Shown here one piece after another: positions 7,646-16,440 of a stretch of 28,858 nucleotides of DNA. Location: assembly GCA_002331625.1 (NCBI GenBank), contig DCZN01000110.1, positions 55,127 to 83,984 on the forward strand, given 5' to 3'. The position numbers and the translations under genes were made by a program. The notes beneath the pieces are model-generated. The model made no database searches and was not told the DNA's origin. It worked only from the letters and a program-made list of their open reading frames with translations. How positions within the stretch are numbered: position 1 is the stretch's first letter; every line of letters begins with the position of its first letter. The stretch is from Nitrospira sp. UBA2083. GTDB lineage: Bacteria; Nitrospirota; Nitrospiria; Nitrospirales; Nitrospiraceae.

Positions 7646-8655
7646 AGCTCGTCAGTTTTCGTGTCGCAACTCCCATCGGGACATTCATGCGGGTGGGAGC
7701 GATTCATGGGCAACAGGTCGTGGACTTGAACATGGCCTATGTCCGGTGGTTGGCAGACCAACAGGAAGCACAACCGCATCGACTGGCCAACGCACAGGTT
7801 CCACCAACCATGTTGGAGTTCATTGAAGGAGGAGACTCCACGCTCGCAGCGGCCCGTCGAGCAAAAGATTACGTGACGACACGTTCCCCATCCGTCAAAG
7901 GCCCGTTTGGTGAGACGATCGTCTATGCGACCGCCGATGTGCAGTTCGTTGCTCCTCTTCCCAATCCGCCTTCGCTGCGGGATTTCATCGCGTTTGAAGA
8001 CCATATTGCCGCGACCTCGAAGAAACGGGGGCAACCGATCCCGCCGGAGTGGTACAAGGCTCCGGTTTACTACAAAGGGAACCACCGTACGATCATCGGG
8101 CCGGACGAGACTCTTTCGTGGCCGCTGGAAACGACAAAGTTGGACTACGAGTTGGAACTGGCTTGTATCATTGGACGGAAGGGCAAGGACATATCCGAAC
8201 GGCAGGCAGAGGACTATATCGCTGGCTACACCGTCATGAATGATTTCAGCGCGCGAGACGTTCAATTCCAAGAAATGGCCTGTCGGTTGGGACCTGCAAA
8301 GGGCAAGGACTTCGCGACGGCGCTGGGTCCCTGTCTTGTGACTCGCGATGAGATTGCCGACCTTGGCGCCTTGACGATGATTGCAAGGGTGAACGGAGAG
8401 GAGTGGTCACGAGGACGATTCGGGACGATCCACTGGTCCTTCCCCCAGATGATCGCGCATGTGTCACGAGGCGAAACGATCTATCCGGGAGATGTCTTCG
8501 GTTCAGGAACAGTAGGAGGGGGCTGTGGACTCGAGCTGGACCGCTACTTGAAGCCGGATGATGTGGTGGAGTTGGAGATCCAGCCAATCGGGGTTCTCAA
8601 GACCAGGGTCGTAACTGCAACACAAGGGGGAGAAGATGCTGGTCAGTACGGTTGA
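7642..8655 (+). CDS. fahA: fumarylacetoacetate hydrolase family protein
   Basis: The 337-residue enzyme has the FAH fold. The expected Mg/Ca ligands are seen: D114 (RDFIAFED), E170 and E172 in DYELELACIIG, and D201 in NDFSARD. A candidate catalytic histidine is H121, seven residues after D114, as in mouse FAH (D126, H133). The glycine-rich GSGTVGGGCGLE follows near the C-terminus. Coupled to homogentisate dioxygenase by a 4-nt overlap, it should cleave fumarylacetoacetate (or maleylacetoacetate directly) to acetoacetate and a dicarboxylate. No maleylacetoacetate isomerase gene is present in the window. The family also contains acylpyruvases, so the substrate rests on context. Confidence 0.87.
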   Translation: MKLVSFRVATPIGTFMRVGAIHGQQVVDLNMAYVRWLADQQEAQPHRLANAQVPPTMLEFIEGGDSTLAAARRAKDYVTTRSPSVKGPFGETIVYATADVQFVAPLPNPPSLRDFIAFEDHIAATSKKRGQPIPPEWYKAPVYYKGNHRTIIGPDETLSWPLETTKLDYELELACIIGRKGKDISERQAEDYIAGYTVMNDFSARDVQFQEMACRLGPAKGKDFATALGPCLVTRDEIADLGALTMIARVNGEEWSRGRFGTIHWSFPQMIAHVSRGETIYPGDVFGSGTVGGGCGLELDRYLKPDDVVELEIQPIGVLKTRVVTATQGGEDAGQYG

Positions 8656-9388
8656 GCAAACTCTCGCTGAAGTGGTGGATCGACATCGCGTGCTCTACGA
8701 AGGAGCGGCGATCGATGCAAAGCTGAGAACCATTATCCGCGCTGGTCTCTGCACCAATCTGACAGAGAAAGAGGTTCTTGATATTTTGCGGGCCTCCCGA
8801 TCCGTCTATTTCGATACTCACGTGGAAGTAGTATCAGGTCATCACACGGCCACCTATCTACGGTTCGAATCCATCGCGCGCTTTCCGGAATTGATCCGAC
8901 AGGTGGCTGTCGATATGGCGGACTGGATCAGGCGGAAATTTCAACACCACCCACCAACAGGGCTTGTAGCGACCAGCTCCTCAGCGGAGTTGCTCGCACA
9001 AGGAATCGTGGGTGCCCTTCACGACACGATGGGACTGCGCGTGGCACTGACGCCATACAGTTGTGAAACAGGACGGATCGGGGCGGACATCACTATCGGC
9101 ACGGTCAAAGCGGGAGAGCGATTTTTAGCGCTCAACGATGTCACGACGCGTGGTAATTGTGTCAATAAACTCGGCAAGGTCATCACTGACAATCAGGGTG
9201 TGGTGGCAGGGATGATGGTGTTTGCCCGCCGTGACAGTGGCCAATTCCCACTGATGACCGAATTAGTCACACAGTACCCCTTCTATTACACAACGGACCT
9301 CGATATGCCGCAATGGGAGCCAGCACATTGTCCTTTGTGCAAATCACACAAACCCTTGCTGTCGTGGAAGGACATGCCGGCTTTGTAA
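8636..9388 (+). CDS. orotate-phosphoribosyltransferase-like protein with C-terminal CxxC, function unknown
   Basis: This is a 250-residue protein. Two features look like an OPRT-type phosphoribosyltransferase: a segment VVSGHHTATYLRF at 65-77, like the SGxxSxxY region of OPRT, and a PRPP-loop-like stretch ALNDVTTRGN at 165-174. The loop has Asn-Asp where the family usually has two acidic residues, plus an inserted Arg. The C-terminus ends with HCPLCKSHKPL (C232, C235), suggesting a small metal knuckle. The start overlaps the FAH gene by 20 nt and the stop is 20 nt before the E1alpha start, so it is embedded in the catabolic operon. A pyrimidine-synthesis role does not fit this context; a regulator or a nucleotide-dependent accessory role is possible. 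I do not recognise a described function. Confidence 0.65.
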   Translation: MLVSTVEQTLAEVVDRHRVLYEGAAIDAKLRTIIRAGLCTNLTEKEVLDILRASRSVYFDTHVEVVSGHHTATYLRFESIARFPELIRQVAVDMADWIRRKFQHHPPTGLVATSSSAELLAQGIVGALHDTMGLRVALTPYSCETGRIGADITIGTVKAGERFLALNDVTTRGNCVNKLGKVITDNQGVVAGMMVFARRDSGQFPLMTELVTQYPFYYTTDLDMPQWEPAHCPLCKSHKPLLSWKDMPAL

Positions 9389-9408
9389 GCAGCGACCTGG
9401 AGGTTGTC

Positions 9409-10407
9409 ATGGACGTTGTAGTCATCGCCAAAGAAATCAAGCGAGACGACCTACTCCAGATGCACTACTACCTCAGACTTACGAGAGCGCTTGAGGACAG
9501 GATCACGGCGCTCTACAGACAAGGACGTATTGTTGGTGGAGTCTATACCAGTCATGGAATGGAGGCGATTGCCGTTGGGTACGCCTCCGCGCTTGAGCAC
9601 GATGATGTTATTGCTCCCTTTCATCGAGACATGGGTGCCTTTCTGGTTCGCGGGTTCACACCCGGAGAAGTCCTTGCCCAATACCTCGGCAAACGAACCG
9701 GGCCGACGAAAGGAAAAGACGGGAATGTGCACATGGGAGATCTCAAGCGTGGAGTCTTCGGATTTGTCAGCCATCTGGCGGACAATTTGCCGGTGGCGGC
9801 TGGTGCGGCGCTGGCGTTCAAGATCAGAGGGGAGTCTCGCGTCGTCTTTGCCGGAACCGGTGACGGCGGGACCAGTAGAGGTGATTTTCACGAAGCAATG
9901 AACTTTGCGGCGGTACGGAAACTCCCCGTCGTCTTCTTCTGCAACAATAACCAATACGCGTACTCGACGCCGCTCCGTCTGCAGATGGCGATCCCGAACG
10001 TCGTGGATCGAGCCAAGGCGTATGGTATGCCGGGCGACATCGTAGATGGTAACGATGTGGCCGCGGTTTATCTAGCAGCGAAGTATGCGATCGCGAGGGC
10101 ACGAGCAGGGGAAGGGCCAACTTTTCTCGAATTCAAAACTATGCGGATGCACGGCCATTCCGAGCACGACCCGGCCAAATACGTCCCGCGTGAGCTGCTG
10201 GAGGAGTGGAAGAAGAACGATCCGATCCTGAAGGCCGAACACCTGCTCAAACAGCTTGGCTATGGCGAGGAGACCTATTTCAAGGAAGTTGTCGAACGGG
10301 TGAAAAAAGAGATCGAGACCGGGCTGGAATTTGCGGAGCAAAGCCCTCTGCCGGATGGGCCGGAAGTATTGCAAGGCGTGTTCGCCGATAGGGCTGACAG
10401 CCATTAG
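9409..10407 (+). CDS. bkdA1: 2-oxoacid (branched-chain) dehydrogenase E1 alpha subunit
   Basis: This 332-residue thiamine-diphosphate enzyme subunit decarboxylates branched-chain 2-oxoacids together with E1beta. The ThDP motif is GDG at 151-153 through NNNQYAYSTP at 180-188, and the conserved HGHSEHDP loop follows near residue 246. ATG 9409 is chosen for its GGAGG 6 nt upstream; the open frame extends upstream into the previous gene. Pyruvate and acetoin dehydrogenase E1alpha are close relatives, so the branched-chain assignment depends on the E1beta similarity and on the leucine and valine genes downstream. Confidence 0.85.
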   Translation: MDVVVIAKEIKRDDLLQMHYYLRLTRALEDRITALYRQGRIVGGVYTSHGMEAIAVGYASALEHDDVIAPFHRDMGAFLVRGFTPGEVLAQYLGKRTGPTKGKDGNVHMGDLKRGVFGFVSHLADNLPVAAGAALAFKIRGESRVVFAGTGDGGTSRGDFHEAMNFAAVRKLPVVFFCNNNQYAYSTPLRLQMAIPNVVDRAKAYGMPGDIVDGNDVAAVYLAAKYAIARARAGEGPTFLEFKTMRMHGHSEHDPAKYVPRELLEEWKKNDPILKAEHLLKQLGYGEETYFKEVVERVKKEIETGLEFAEQSPLPDGPEVLQGVFADRADSH

Positions 10408-10434
10408 CTTTCGCCGCAGAAGGAGCCCTCTATC

Positions 10435-11430
10435 ATGACGACCATGACTCAAGTTACCGAAGAAGTCAGCTACCTAGAAGCGATTTCGCAAGCTTTGGAT
10501 GAGGAAATGGCTCGAGATGAGCGGGTGTTCTTGATGGGTGAAGACATCGGGACGTACGGCGGCGCCTTCAAGATCACTGAGGGTTTTCTTCAAAAATACG
10601 GTGAGTGGCGGGTGGTCGATACGCCGCTTGCCGAGTCCGGATTTGTCGGTGCAGCAATTGGTGCGGCGATGATGGGTCTGCGTCCGGTCGTGGAGATGCA
10701 GTTCGCGGACTTCATTTCCTGTGCCTTCGATCAGATCACCGAGGTAGCGGCCAAGAATCATTATCGGTGGGGGGCCGCGGTGCCCATGGTTATCCGCGCA
10801 CCGTTCGGCGGCGGCGTTCACGGCGGGCCGTTCCATTCTGAATGTCCGGAAGGCTGGTTCTTCCATTCCCCAGGACTCAAGTTGGTCGCCCCGTCCACAC
10901 CGTATGACGCCAAGGGGCTCCTCAAGGCATCGATTCGCGACCCCAACCCGGTGATCTACTTTGAGCACAAATTCCTCTACCGGCGCATCAAATCTGTCTT
11001 ACCTGAAGAAGACTTTGTTGTGCCACTTGGAAAGGCCGATGTGAAGCGGGCTGGCAACGATATCTCGGTCATCACCTATGGTGCGATGGTGCACCTGGCG
11101 CTCGAAGCCGCTCAGGCATTGGCTAAAGAAGGGATCGATCTAGAAGTGGTTGACTTACGCACGTTGATCCCGTTCGACAAAGAAACCATATATTCCTCCG
11201 TACGCAAAACCAGCAAAGCCATTCTTCTGCATGAGGACAACAAAACCGGTGGCATCGGGGCTGAAATTGCCGCACGGTTGGCGGAAGACTGTTTTGACTG
11301 TTTGGACGGGCCGATTCTTCGTATCGCTCCGCCGGATACCCCGGTGCCGTTCAGCACGCCGCTGGAGGAGTTTTTTCTTCCGAAGACGAGCGACATTATT
11401 ATCGCGGCACGAAAACTGGCAGCCTATTAG
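10435..11430 (+). CDS. bkdA2: 2-oxoacid (branched-chain) dehydrogenase E1 beta subunit
   Basis: The 331-residue partner of E1alpha supplies the other half of the ThDP site. It begins with the usual YLEAISQALDEEM and GEDIG segments. The run HSECPEGWFFHSPGLKLVAP and the following YFEHKFLYRRIKS are typical of branched-chain rather than pyruvate dehydrogenase E1beta. It sits 27 nt after E1alpha, with an AGGAG about 9 nt before the ATG. It is followed by a 67-bp gap that holds a heptamer-phased inverted repeat before E2. Confidence 0.89.
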   Translation: MTTMTQVTEEVSYLEAISQALDEEMARDERVFLMGEDIGTYGGAFKITEGFLQKYGEWRVVDTPLAESGFVGAAIGAAMMGLRPVVEMQFADFISCAFDQITEVAAKNHYRWGAAVPMVIRAPFGGGVHGGPFHSECPEGWFFHSPGLKLVAPSTPYDAKGLLKASIRDPNPVIYFEHKFLYRRIKSVLPEEDFVVPLGKADVKRAGNDISVITYGAMVHLALEAAQALAKEGIDLEVVDLRTLIPFDKETIYSSVRKTSKAILLHEDNKTGGIGAEIAARLAEDCFDCLDGPILRIAPPDTPVPFSTPLEEFFLPKTSDIIIAARKLAAY

Positions 11431-11435
11431 TTTGA

Positions 11436-11489
11436 CGTAAGTCGTTAGGGGTAAGGATAACTGTCACGTTTCACGCCTAACGCTTCACG
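11436..11489. repeat. heptamer-phased head-to-head repeat between E1beta and E2
   Basis: Consecutive 7-mers CGTAAGT, CGTTAGG, GGTAAGG (11436-11456), a 5-nt spacer, then TGTCACG, TTTCACG, CCTAACG, CTTCACG (11462-11489), which are reverse-complement-like units. CGTTAGG (11443-11449) pairs perfectly with CCTAACG (11476-11482), extended by AAG/CTT with one bulge. It is related to the repeats at 13820-13898 and 22973-23000. Confidence 0.6.
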
Positions 11490-11497
11490 AGGTTAAA

Positions 11498-12640
11498 GTG
11501 GCTATCGACATCATCATGCCTCAGCTTGGAGAGAGTATCGCCGAAGGGACGGTCGTGAAATGGTTTGTTCCAGTCGGAGGGACGATTCAGAAAGATGAAT
11601 CGCTTTTAGAAGTCGAAACCGAAAAGGTGACATTGGAGATTCCCTCGCCGGCTACTGGCCAGTTAAAGGAGATCATCGTTCATGAGGGGGAAACAGTGCC
11701 TGTCGGAACCTTACTGGCGCGCATCGAGAGTGCTCTGGCTTCGGAAGTGATCAATCGGGTCGGCGGGGTGGTCCTCCGTCCCATGGAACTGGCTCCGACA
11801 GGCGAACAGCATCATTCGCCGGCCGTCCGGCAGCTGGCGAGGGAACATGGAGTCGAGCTTTCGCATGTGAAGGGAACAGGGGTCGGCGGCCGGGTGACCA
11901 AAAAAGATGTTCTCGACGTTATCGCACGGAGTGGTGCCCAGCCCAAGGTCGCTGTGAGTGGTAGCCAGCCCTCCATGGGTGAAGAGCTTCTGCCCATCAC
12001 GCAGATGCGCAAGACCATCGCAGATCGGATGGTCAAGAGTAAGCAGACGTCAGCCCATGTCACCACATTTTTTGAGGCAGACTTTTCAAGCATCGCCAAA
12101 TTCCGAGAAGGGCGAAACCTTACCTATTTGCCGTTTGTCGTCCGCGCCGCTACCAGAGCCATTCGGGATGTATCAATTGTGAACTCGTCATGGGGCGAGC
12201 AAGGCATTGTCGTCAAGAGAGATATTCATATTGGGATCGCCACGGCGCTTGATGATGGACTCTTGGTGCCGGTGGTGCGATATGCCGATCGGAAAGGGCT
12301 TACACAGCTGGCGAAAGAAATCGCGGATCTCGCCGAGAGAGCGAGGTCCAAGAAATTAAGCCCAGAAGAGGTTCAAGGGGGAACGTTCACGATCACGAAC
12401 CATGGCGGATTCGGCAGCTTGTTCAGCACCCCTATCATCCATCAACCGCAAATCGCCATCCTGGGCCTCGGCGCAATTCAGAAACGAGCCGTTGTCATTG
12501 ACGATGCGATCGCAATCAGACCGATGGGCTATTTCAGCTTGTCGTTCGACCACCGGGTCATCGATGGGGCGACAGCGGATCAATTTATGACAAAGGTAAA
12601 ACATAATCTCGAACATAACCATTGGGAGCAGATTTTGTGA
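11498..12640 (+). CDS. bkdB: dihydrolipoyl acyltransferase E2 of the 2-oxoacid dehydrogenase
   Basis: The 380-residue E2 core transfers the acyl group from lipoyl-lysine to CoA. It has a single N-terminal lipoyl domain with the modified lysine K43 in ETEKVTLE, a peripheral-subunit-binding domain at about 106-142 (HHSPAVRQLAREHGVE through GGRVTKKDV), and a catalytic domain ending in SFDHRVIDGATADQF with H352 and D356. The start is GTG at 11498, giving the canonical MAIDIIMPQLGES, with GAGG 5 nt upstream. The stop overlaps the thiolase start (GTGA). No E3 (lipoamide dehydrogenase) gene follows, so E3 must be supplied from elsewhere. Confidence 0.92.
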   Translation: MAIDIIMPQLGESIAEGTVVKWFVPVGGTIQKDESLLEVETEKVTLEIPSPATGQLKEIIVHEGETVPVGTLLARIESALASEVINRVGGVVLRPMELAPTGEQHHSPAVRQLAREHGVELSHVKGTGVGGRVTKKDVLDVIARSGAQPKVAVSGSQPSMGEELLPITQMRKTIADRMVKSKQTSAHVTTFFEADFSSIAKFREGRNLTYLPFVVRAATRAIRDVSIVNSSWGEQGIVVKRDIHIGIATALDDGLLVPVVRYADRKGLTQLAKEIADLAERARSKKLSPEEVQGGTFTITNHGGFGSLFSTPIIHQPQIAILGLGAIQKRAVVIDDAIAIRPMGYFSLSFDHRVIDGATADQFMTKVKHNLEHNHWEQIL

Positions 12641-13824
12641 ACCTAGCATCACGTGCAGTCATCGTCAGCGCCGTGCGGACACCGATGGGGAGCTTCAACG
12701 GGGCGTTCAGCCAGGTGCCGGCGACAAAATTGGGCAGTCTTGCAATTGCCGAAGCATTGAAGCGGGTCCAACTGCCTCCGGATTGTGTGGAGCAAGTCTA
12801 TATGGGTTGCGTCCTCAGCGCCGGTCTAGGACAAGCTCCGGCCCGACAGGCCTCCATCGGAGCTGGAATTCCACCTTCGATCGGAGCTACGACGGTGAAC
12901 AAGGTCTGTGGGTCGAGCATACAGACGGTCATCATGGCGTCCCAGGCCATCGCGCTTGGAGAGGCGAACATCGTTGTGGCAGGTGGAATGGAAAACATGA
13001 CTCGCGCGCCATATTTATTGGAGAAAGCGAGACAGGGCTATCGGTTGGGACATGCAGAATTGGTCGACAGCCTTGTCAAAGACGGGCTTTGGGATGTCTA
13101 CAATAATTTCCATATGGGGCACGGAGGTGAGCTGTGCGCTGCCAAGTACCGGTTGACGAGAAAAGAACTGGATGATTTCGCACTCGAGAGCTATCGGCGT
13201 GCACGTGAGGCAATTGTGACCGGAATTTTTAAACCGGAGATCGTCCCCGTCGAGGTGCCTCAACGCAAAGGTCCAACAGTCACAGTCATGGAAGACGAAG
13301 AGCCGAATCGAGCGGATCTCAGCAGAATGCGTGAGCTCAAGCCGGTGTTCCAGGACGACGGTGTCCTGACTGTAGGCAATTCCCCTTCCTGTAACGACGG
13401 GGCTGCAGCGCTTGTCGTTATGGCTGAGGAAGAAGCAGCACGCTTCGGGCTCGTACCGATGGCGCGCATTGTCGACTATGCCGGAGCAGCATTGGCGCCG
13501 GAATGGTTTACGATTGCGCCGATCGAAGCAATAAAGAGGGTACTTAAGAAAACGAGCTTGGCGGTAGGGGATATCGATCTGTTTGAAATCAATGAAGCCT
13601 TTTCGGCTGTCTCGCTTGCGATCAACCATGAATTAGGACTCGACGAGAAGAAGGTGAACGTGAACGGCGGAGCAGTTGCCCTCGGCCATCCTATCGGGGC
13701 AACCGGAGCCCGCATCCTCACAACGCTGGTCCATGCCATGGCCTCGCGTGGTGCGAGGAGGGGATTGGCTGGCCTCTGTATCGGTGGAGGAGAAGCATTG
13801 GCAATGATTGTGGAACGGTCGTGA
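12637..13824 (+). CDS. acetyl-CoA C-acetyltransferase (thiolase)
   Basis: This 395-residue thiolase starts at GTG 12637, overlapping the E2 stop by 4 nt. Active-site residues are C91 in VCGSS, H351 in GHPIGATGAR and C381 in CIGGGEALAM. It has a typical biosynthetic/degradative acetoacetyl-CoA thiolase length. With the 3-hydroxybutyryl-CoA dehydrogenase downstream it would complete butyryl-CoA oxidation to acetyl-CoA. It could also handle acetoacetyl-CoA arising from the leucine and homogentisate branches, or 2-methylacetoacetyl-CoA from isoleucine. It is clearly a different gene from the thiolase at 1958-3148, so the window holds two paralogues. Confidence 0.93.
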   Translation: MNLASRAVIVSAVRTPMGSFNGAFSQVPATKLGSLAIAEALKRVQLPPDCVEQVYMGCVLSAGLGQAPARQASIGAGIPPSIGATTVNKVCGSSIQTVIMASQAIALGEANIVVAGGMENMTRAPYLLEKARQGYRLGHAELVDSLVKDGLWDVYNNFHMGHGGELCAAKYRLTRKELDDFALESYRRAREAIVTGIFKPEIVPVEVPQRKGPTVTVMEDEEPNRADLSRMRELKPVFQDDGVLTVGNSPSCNDGAAALVVMAEEEAARFGLVPMARIVDYAGAALAPEWFTIAPIEAIKRVLKKTSLAVGDIDLFEINEAFSAVSLAINHELGLDEKKVNVNGGAVALGHPIGATGARILTTLVHAMASRGARRGLAGLCIGGGEALAMIVERS

Positions 13825-13898
13825 AGTGTGAGACATGACAAGTAAAGCGTAAATCCGGAACCGAACATCTTGTTCCGTTTTACGTTTCATCTTTTACG
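13820..13898. repeat. heptamer-phased hairpin repeat before the 3-hydroxybutyryl-CoA dehydrogenase gene
   Basis: Five in-phase 7-mers CGTGAAG, TGTGAGA, CATGACA, AGTAAAG, CGTAAAT (13820-13854) are followed by a central hairpin and then TTTTACG, TTTCATC, TTTTACG (13878-13898) in inverted orientation. CGTAAA (13848-13853) pairs with TTTACG (13879-13884), and CGGAAC (13856-13861) pairs with GTTCCG (13872-13877) around a 10-nt loop. The first units overlap the thiolase stop codon. Confidence 0.62.
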
Positions 13899-13905
13899 AG
13901 AGACG

Positions 13906-14805
13906 ATGAAGCTTGACGATATCAAGACGATCGGCGTCGTTGGAGCTGGCCAGATGGGCTGCGGTATCGGCCAAGTATGCGCCACCGCCGGTTACGAAGT
14001 CCTCCTAGTGGACGTCTCTGAGCCGCCCTTAACGGAGGCCGTTTCCAAGATTCGCGTTGGACTAGAACGCGCAGTTGAACGTGGCAGTCTCACCGATCAT
14101 CAAGCGGGGGGAGTGCTGACCCTCATTCATCCGCTAGTGCAGATCGAGCGTTTGCGAGACGTGCAGATGGTCATCGAAGCGATCCCAGAAGATCTCGCTT
14201 TGAAGCAGGAACTCTTTGTTCTATTGAACCAAATCTGCGAGCCACAGGTGATACTTGCCAGCAACACTTCATCCATTTCCATCACGAAGTTGGGAGCAGC
14301 CTCCGGCCGACCTGGCCACGTTGTTGGCCTGCACTTCATGAATCCTGCACCTGTGATGAAACTTATCGAAGTCGTTCGAGGACTGGAAACATCTGAACGA
14401 ACGACGCAGCTCGCGATCGACCTGGCAAAGCGTTTGGGGAAAACCCCGGTTGTGGCCAAAGATGTGCCCGGATTTATCGTGAACCGTGTCCTAATACCCA
14501 TGGTGAACGAGGCCATTTTTGCGTTGGAGGAAGGTGTTGCATCCGCTGAGGATATCGATCTGGCGATGGCAACGGGGGCCAATCATCCTGTAGGCCCCTT
14601 GGCGCTTGCTGACCGCATCGGCCTGGACACAGTGCTCGCCATCTGTGAAGTGCTGTACCAAGACTTAGGAGATCCAAAATTTCGCCCATGCGCCATGCTG
14701 AGACGGTATGTCGAGGCTGGGTGGTTGGGGCGGAAAAGTGGCCGCGGTTTCTATATCTACGAAGGGAGGAATGAACGGCAGGAAGCAATAAGCTGCAAGA
14801 CCTGA
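13906..14805 (+). CDS. 3-hydroxybutyryl-CoA dehydrogenase
   Basis: The 299-residue NAD(P)-dependent enzyme has the single-domain 3HCDH architecture typical of 3-hydroxybutyryl-CoA dehydrogenases of about 280-300 residues. The Rossmann motif GAGQMG is at 13-18, SNTSS is the substrate loop, and the catalytic His and Glu lie in [17 protein letters not shown]. The C-terminal domain carries [16 protein letters not shown] and ends [12 protein letters not shown] 13906 is preferred, giving [13 protein letters not shown]; the open frame upstream runs through the repeat. It is shorter than the dehydrogenase at 666-1889, which has an extra domain, and probably acts on C4 substrates produced by the mutase just downstream. 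Confidence 0.91.
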   Translation: MKLDDIKTIGVVGAGQMGCGIGQVCATAGYEVLLVDVSEPPLTEAVSKIRVGLERAVERGSLTDHQAGGVLTLIHPLVQIERLRDVQMVIEAIPEDLALKQELFVLLNQICEPQVILASNTSSISITKLGAASGRPGHVVGLHFMNPAPVMKLIEVVRGLETSERTTQLAIDLAKRLGKTPVVAKDVPGFIVNRVLIPMVNEAIFALEEGVASAEDIDLAMATGANHPVGPLALADRIGLDTVLAICEVLYQDLGDPKFRPCAMLRRYVEAGWLGRKSGRGFYIYEGRNERQEAISCKT

Positions 14806-14842
14806 TTTGATCCTGGTTTTTTCGCACGATCAGGAGCGGATG

Positions 14843-16438
14843 ATGCAAGAACGAAAATCGAAATTCACCTCCCTTTCAGGATTCGATATCAACCGTGTGT
14901 ATACCCACAACGATTTAAAGGATTGGTCGCCGGACGAGCAGCTTGGAGCTCCCGGCGCATTTCCGTACACGCGAGGTGTCTATTCGACCATGCATCGTGG
15001 TCGGCTTTGGACGATGCGGCAATTCGCCGGTTTCGGGTCAGCGGAAGACACCAACCGCCGCTTCAAATACCTCCTCCAGCATGGACAAAACGGTCTGAGT
15101 GTCGCGTTCGACATGCCCACGTTGATGGGGATCGACGCCGATAACCCGCTCGCTCATGGTGAGATTGGTCACTGCGGCGTGGCGGTCTCGTCGCTCGACG
15201 ATATGGAACGGCTCTTCGAGGGCATTCCGCTTGATCAGGTCACCACGTCGATGACGATTAACGGGCCGGCCGCCGTGATCTTCGCGATGTACCTTGCGGT
15301 TGCGGAGAAGCGTGGCATCCGTCATGAGCAGCTGGACGGTACATTGCAGAACGATATTCTGAAGGAATACATCGCTCAGAAAGAATGGCTGTTTCCACCG
15401 GATCCGTCGCTCCGTTTGATCACCGACACCATCGCGTACTGCACCGAGCATGTGCCCAAATGGCATCCGGTCAGTATCAGCGGGTATCACATCCGGGAAG
15501 CAGGTTCGACCGCGACGCAGGAGTTGGCCTTTACCCTCTATGATGGTCTGACCTACGTAGACGCGGCGGTGAAAGTCGGTCTTGCCGTGGACCAGTTCGC
15601 TCCACAGCTCTCGTTCTTTTTCAATGCCCACAACGACTTCTTCGAAGAGATCGCCAAATTCCGTGCGGCTCGACGACTGTGGGCTCGTGAAATGACGCGT
15701 CGGTACCGGCCCAACGATCCGCGTTCGGCACAGCTCCGCTGTCACGCACAGACCGCCGGCTGCTCTCTCACGGCACAACAGCCGATGAACAACGTGGTGC
15801 GGACGACGATTCAGGCACTCGCAGCCGTCTTGGGTGGCACACAGTCCCTCCATACCAATTCGATGGACGAAACTCTCGCGCTGCCGACCGAGGGCGCGGT
15901 GAAGCTGGCGCTCCGCACACAGCAGATCATCGCACAGGAGAGCGAAGTCACCAACAGCGTCGATCCTCTTGGCGGCTCGTATTATCTCGAATCGCTCACG
16001 AATCGCCTTGAAGAAGCGGCGCAGGATTACTTCCATCGATTGGATGACATGGGCGGCATGGTGAGAGCGATCGAGCGAGGATTCCCGCAGCGTGAAATCC
16101 TGGATGCCTCGCAACGATACCAACATGAGTTGGAACGGAAAGAACGGATCGTTGTTGGTGTCAATGAGTACCTGGAACCGGAAGAACGTACGATCCCGAT
16201 TCTCAAGATAGGACAGGAAGTCGAGCACGAACAGGTGGCACGTCTTTCAGACCTACGCAAAGCTCGCGATTCTTTCAAGATGGCCGGTGCCGTCGAAGCG
16301 TTGCAAGAAGCAGCTTCGTGCAGTGAAAACGTCATGCCTTACCTCATTGAGGCGGTGAAGGCCAAGGCGACGTTAGGTGAAATCTGCACGGCCTTGAAAG
16401 AAGTGTTCGGAACGTATCGGGAGCCGGTGGTGTTGTAG
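14843..16438 (+). CDS. icmA: isobutyryl-CoA mutase-like large subunit (B12-dependent; not typical methylmalonyl-CoA mutase)
   Basis: This 531-residue TIM-barrel subunit of an adenosylcobalamin-dependent acyl-CoA mutase has its B12 domain encoded separately at 17491. Two positions decide substrate choice. F61 (in [10 protein letters not shown]) stands where methylmalonyl-CoA mutase has Tyr89, and Q179 (in [15 protein letters not shown]) stands where it has Arg207. The two are 118 residues apart here, in Propionibacterium mutase (89/207) and in Streptomyces IcmA (F80/Q198), so the alignment is firm. Phe/Gln is the isobutyryl-CoA mutase pair; without the Arg a free carboxylate on the substrate is not expected. 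The likely reaction is isobutyryl-CoA to n-butyryl-CoA. AGGAG lies 6 nt before ATG 14843 (14840 is an adjacent alternative). Confidence 0.86.
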   Translation: MQERKSKFTSLSGFDINRVYTHNDLKDWSPDEQLGAPGAFPYTRGVYSTMHRGRLWTMRQFAGFGSAEDTNRRFKYLLQHGQNGLSVAFDMPTLMGIDADNPLAHGEIGHCGVAVSSLDDMERLFEGIPLDQVTTSMTINGPAAVIFAMYLAVAEKRGIRHEQLDGTLQNDILKEYIAQKEWLFPPDPSLRLITDTIAYCTEHVPKWHPVSISGYHIREAGSTATQELAFTLYDGLTYVDAAVKVGLAVDQFAPQLSFFFNAHNDFFEEIAKFRAARRLWAREMTRRYRPNDPRSAQLRCHAQTAGCSLTAQQPMNNVVRTTIQALAAVLGGTQSLHTNSMDETLALPTEGAVKLALRTQQIIAQESEVTNSVDPLGGSYYLESLTNRLEEAAQDYFHRLDDMGGMVRAIERGFPQREILDASQRYQHELERKERIVVGVNEYLEPEERTIPILKIGQEVEHEQVARLSDLRKARDSFKMAGAVEALQEAASCSENVMPYLIEAVKAKATLGEICTALKEVFGTYREPVVL

Positions 16439-16440
16439 GT

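Noticed and set aside
8636..9388. Naming the PRTase-like gene pyrE
   Set aside because: The PRPP loop is altered, the C-terminal CPLC extension is atypical and the neighbourhood is catabolic.
11436..13898. CRISPR array
   Set aside because: The repeats are 7 nt and degenerate with no unique spacers and no cas genes nearby.
15038..16228. 396-codon open frame antisense to the mutase gene
   Set aside because: It is the shadow of a strongly conserved coding frame; its translation shows no family motif and it has no proper ribosome binding site.
14843..16438. Annotation as methylmalonyl-CoA mutase for propionate metabolism
   Set aside because: Tyr and Arg that bind the methylmalonyl carboxylate are replaced by Phe and Gln, and a methylcitrate cycle is encoded nearby.
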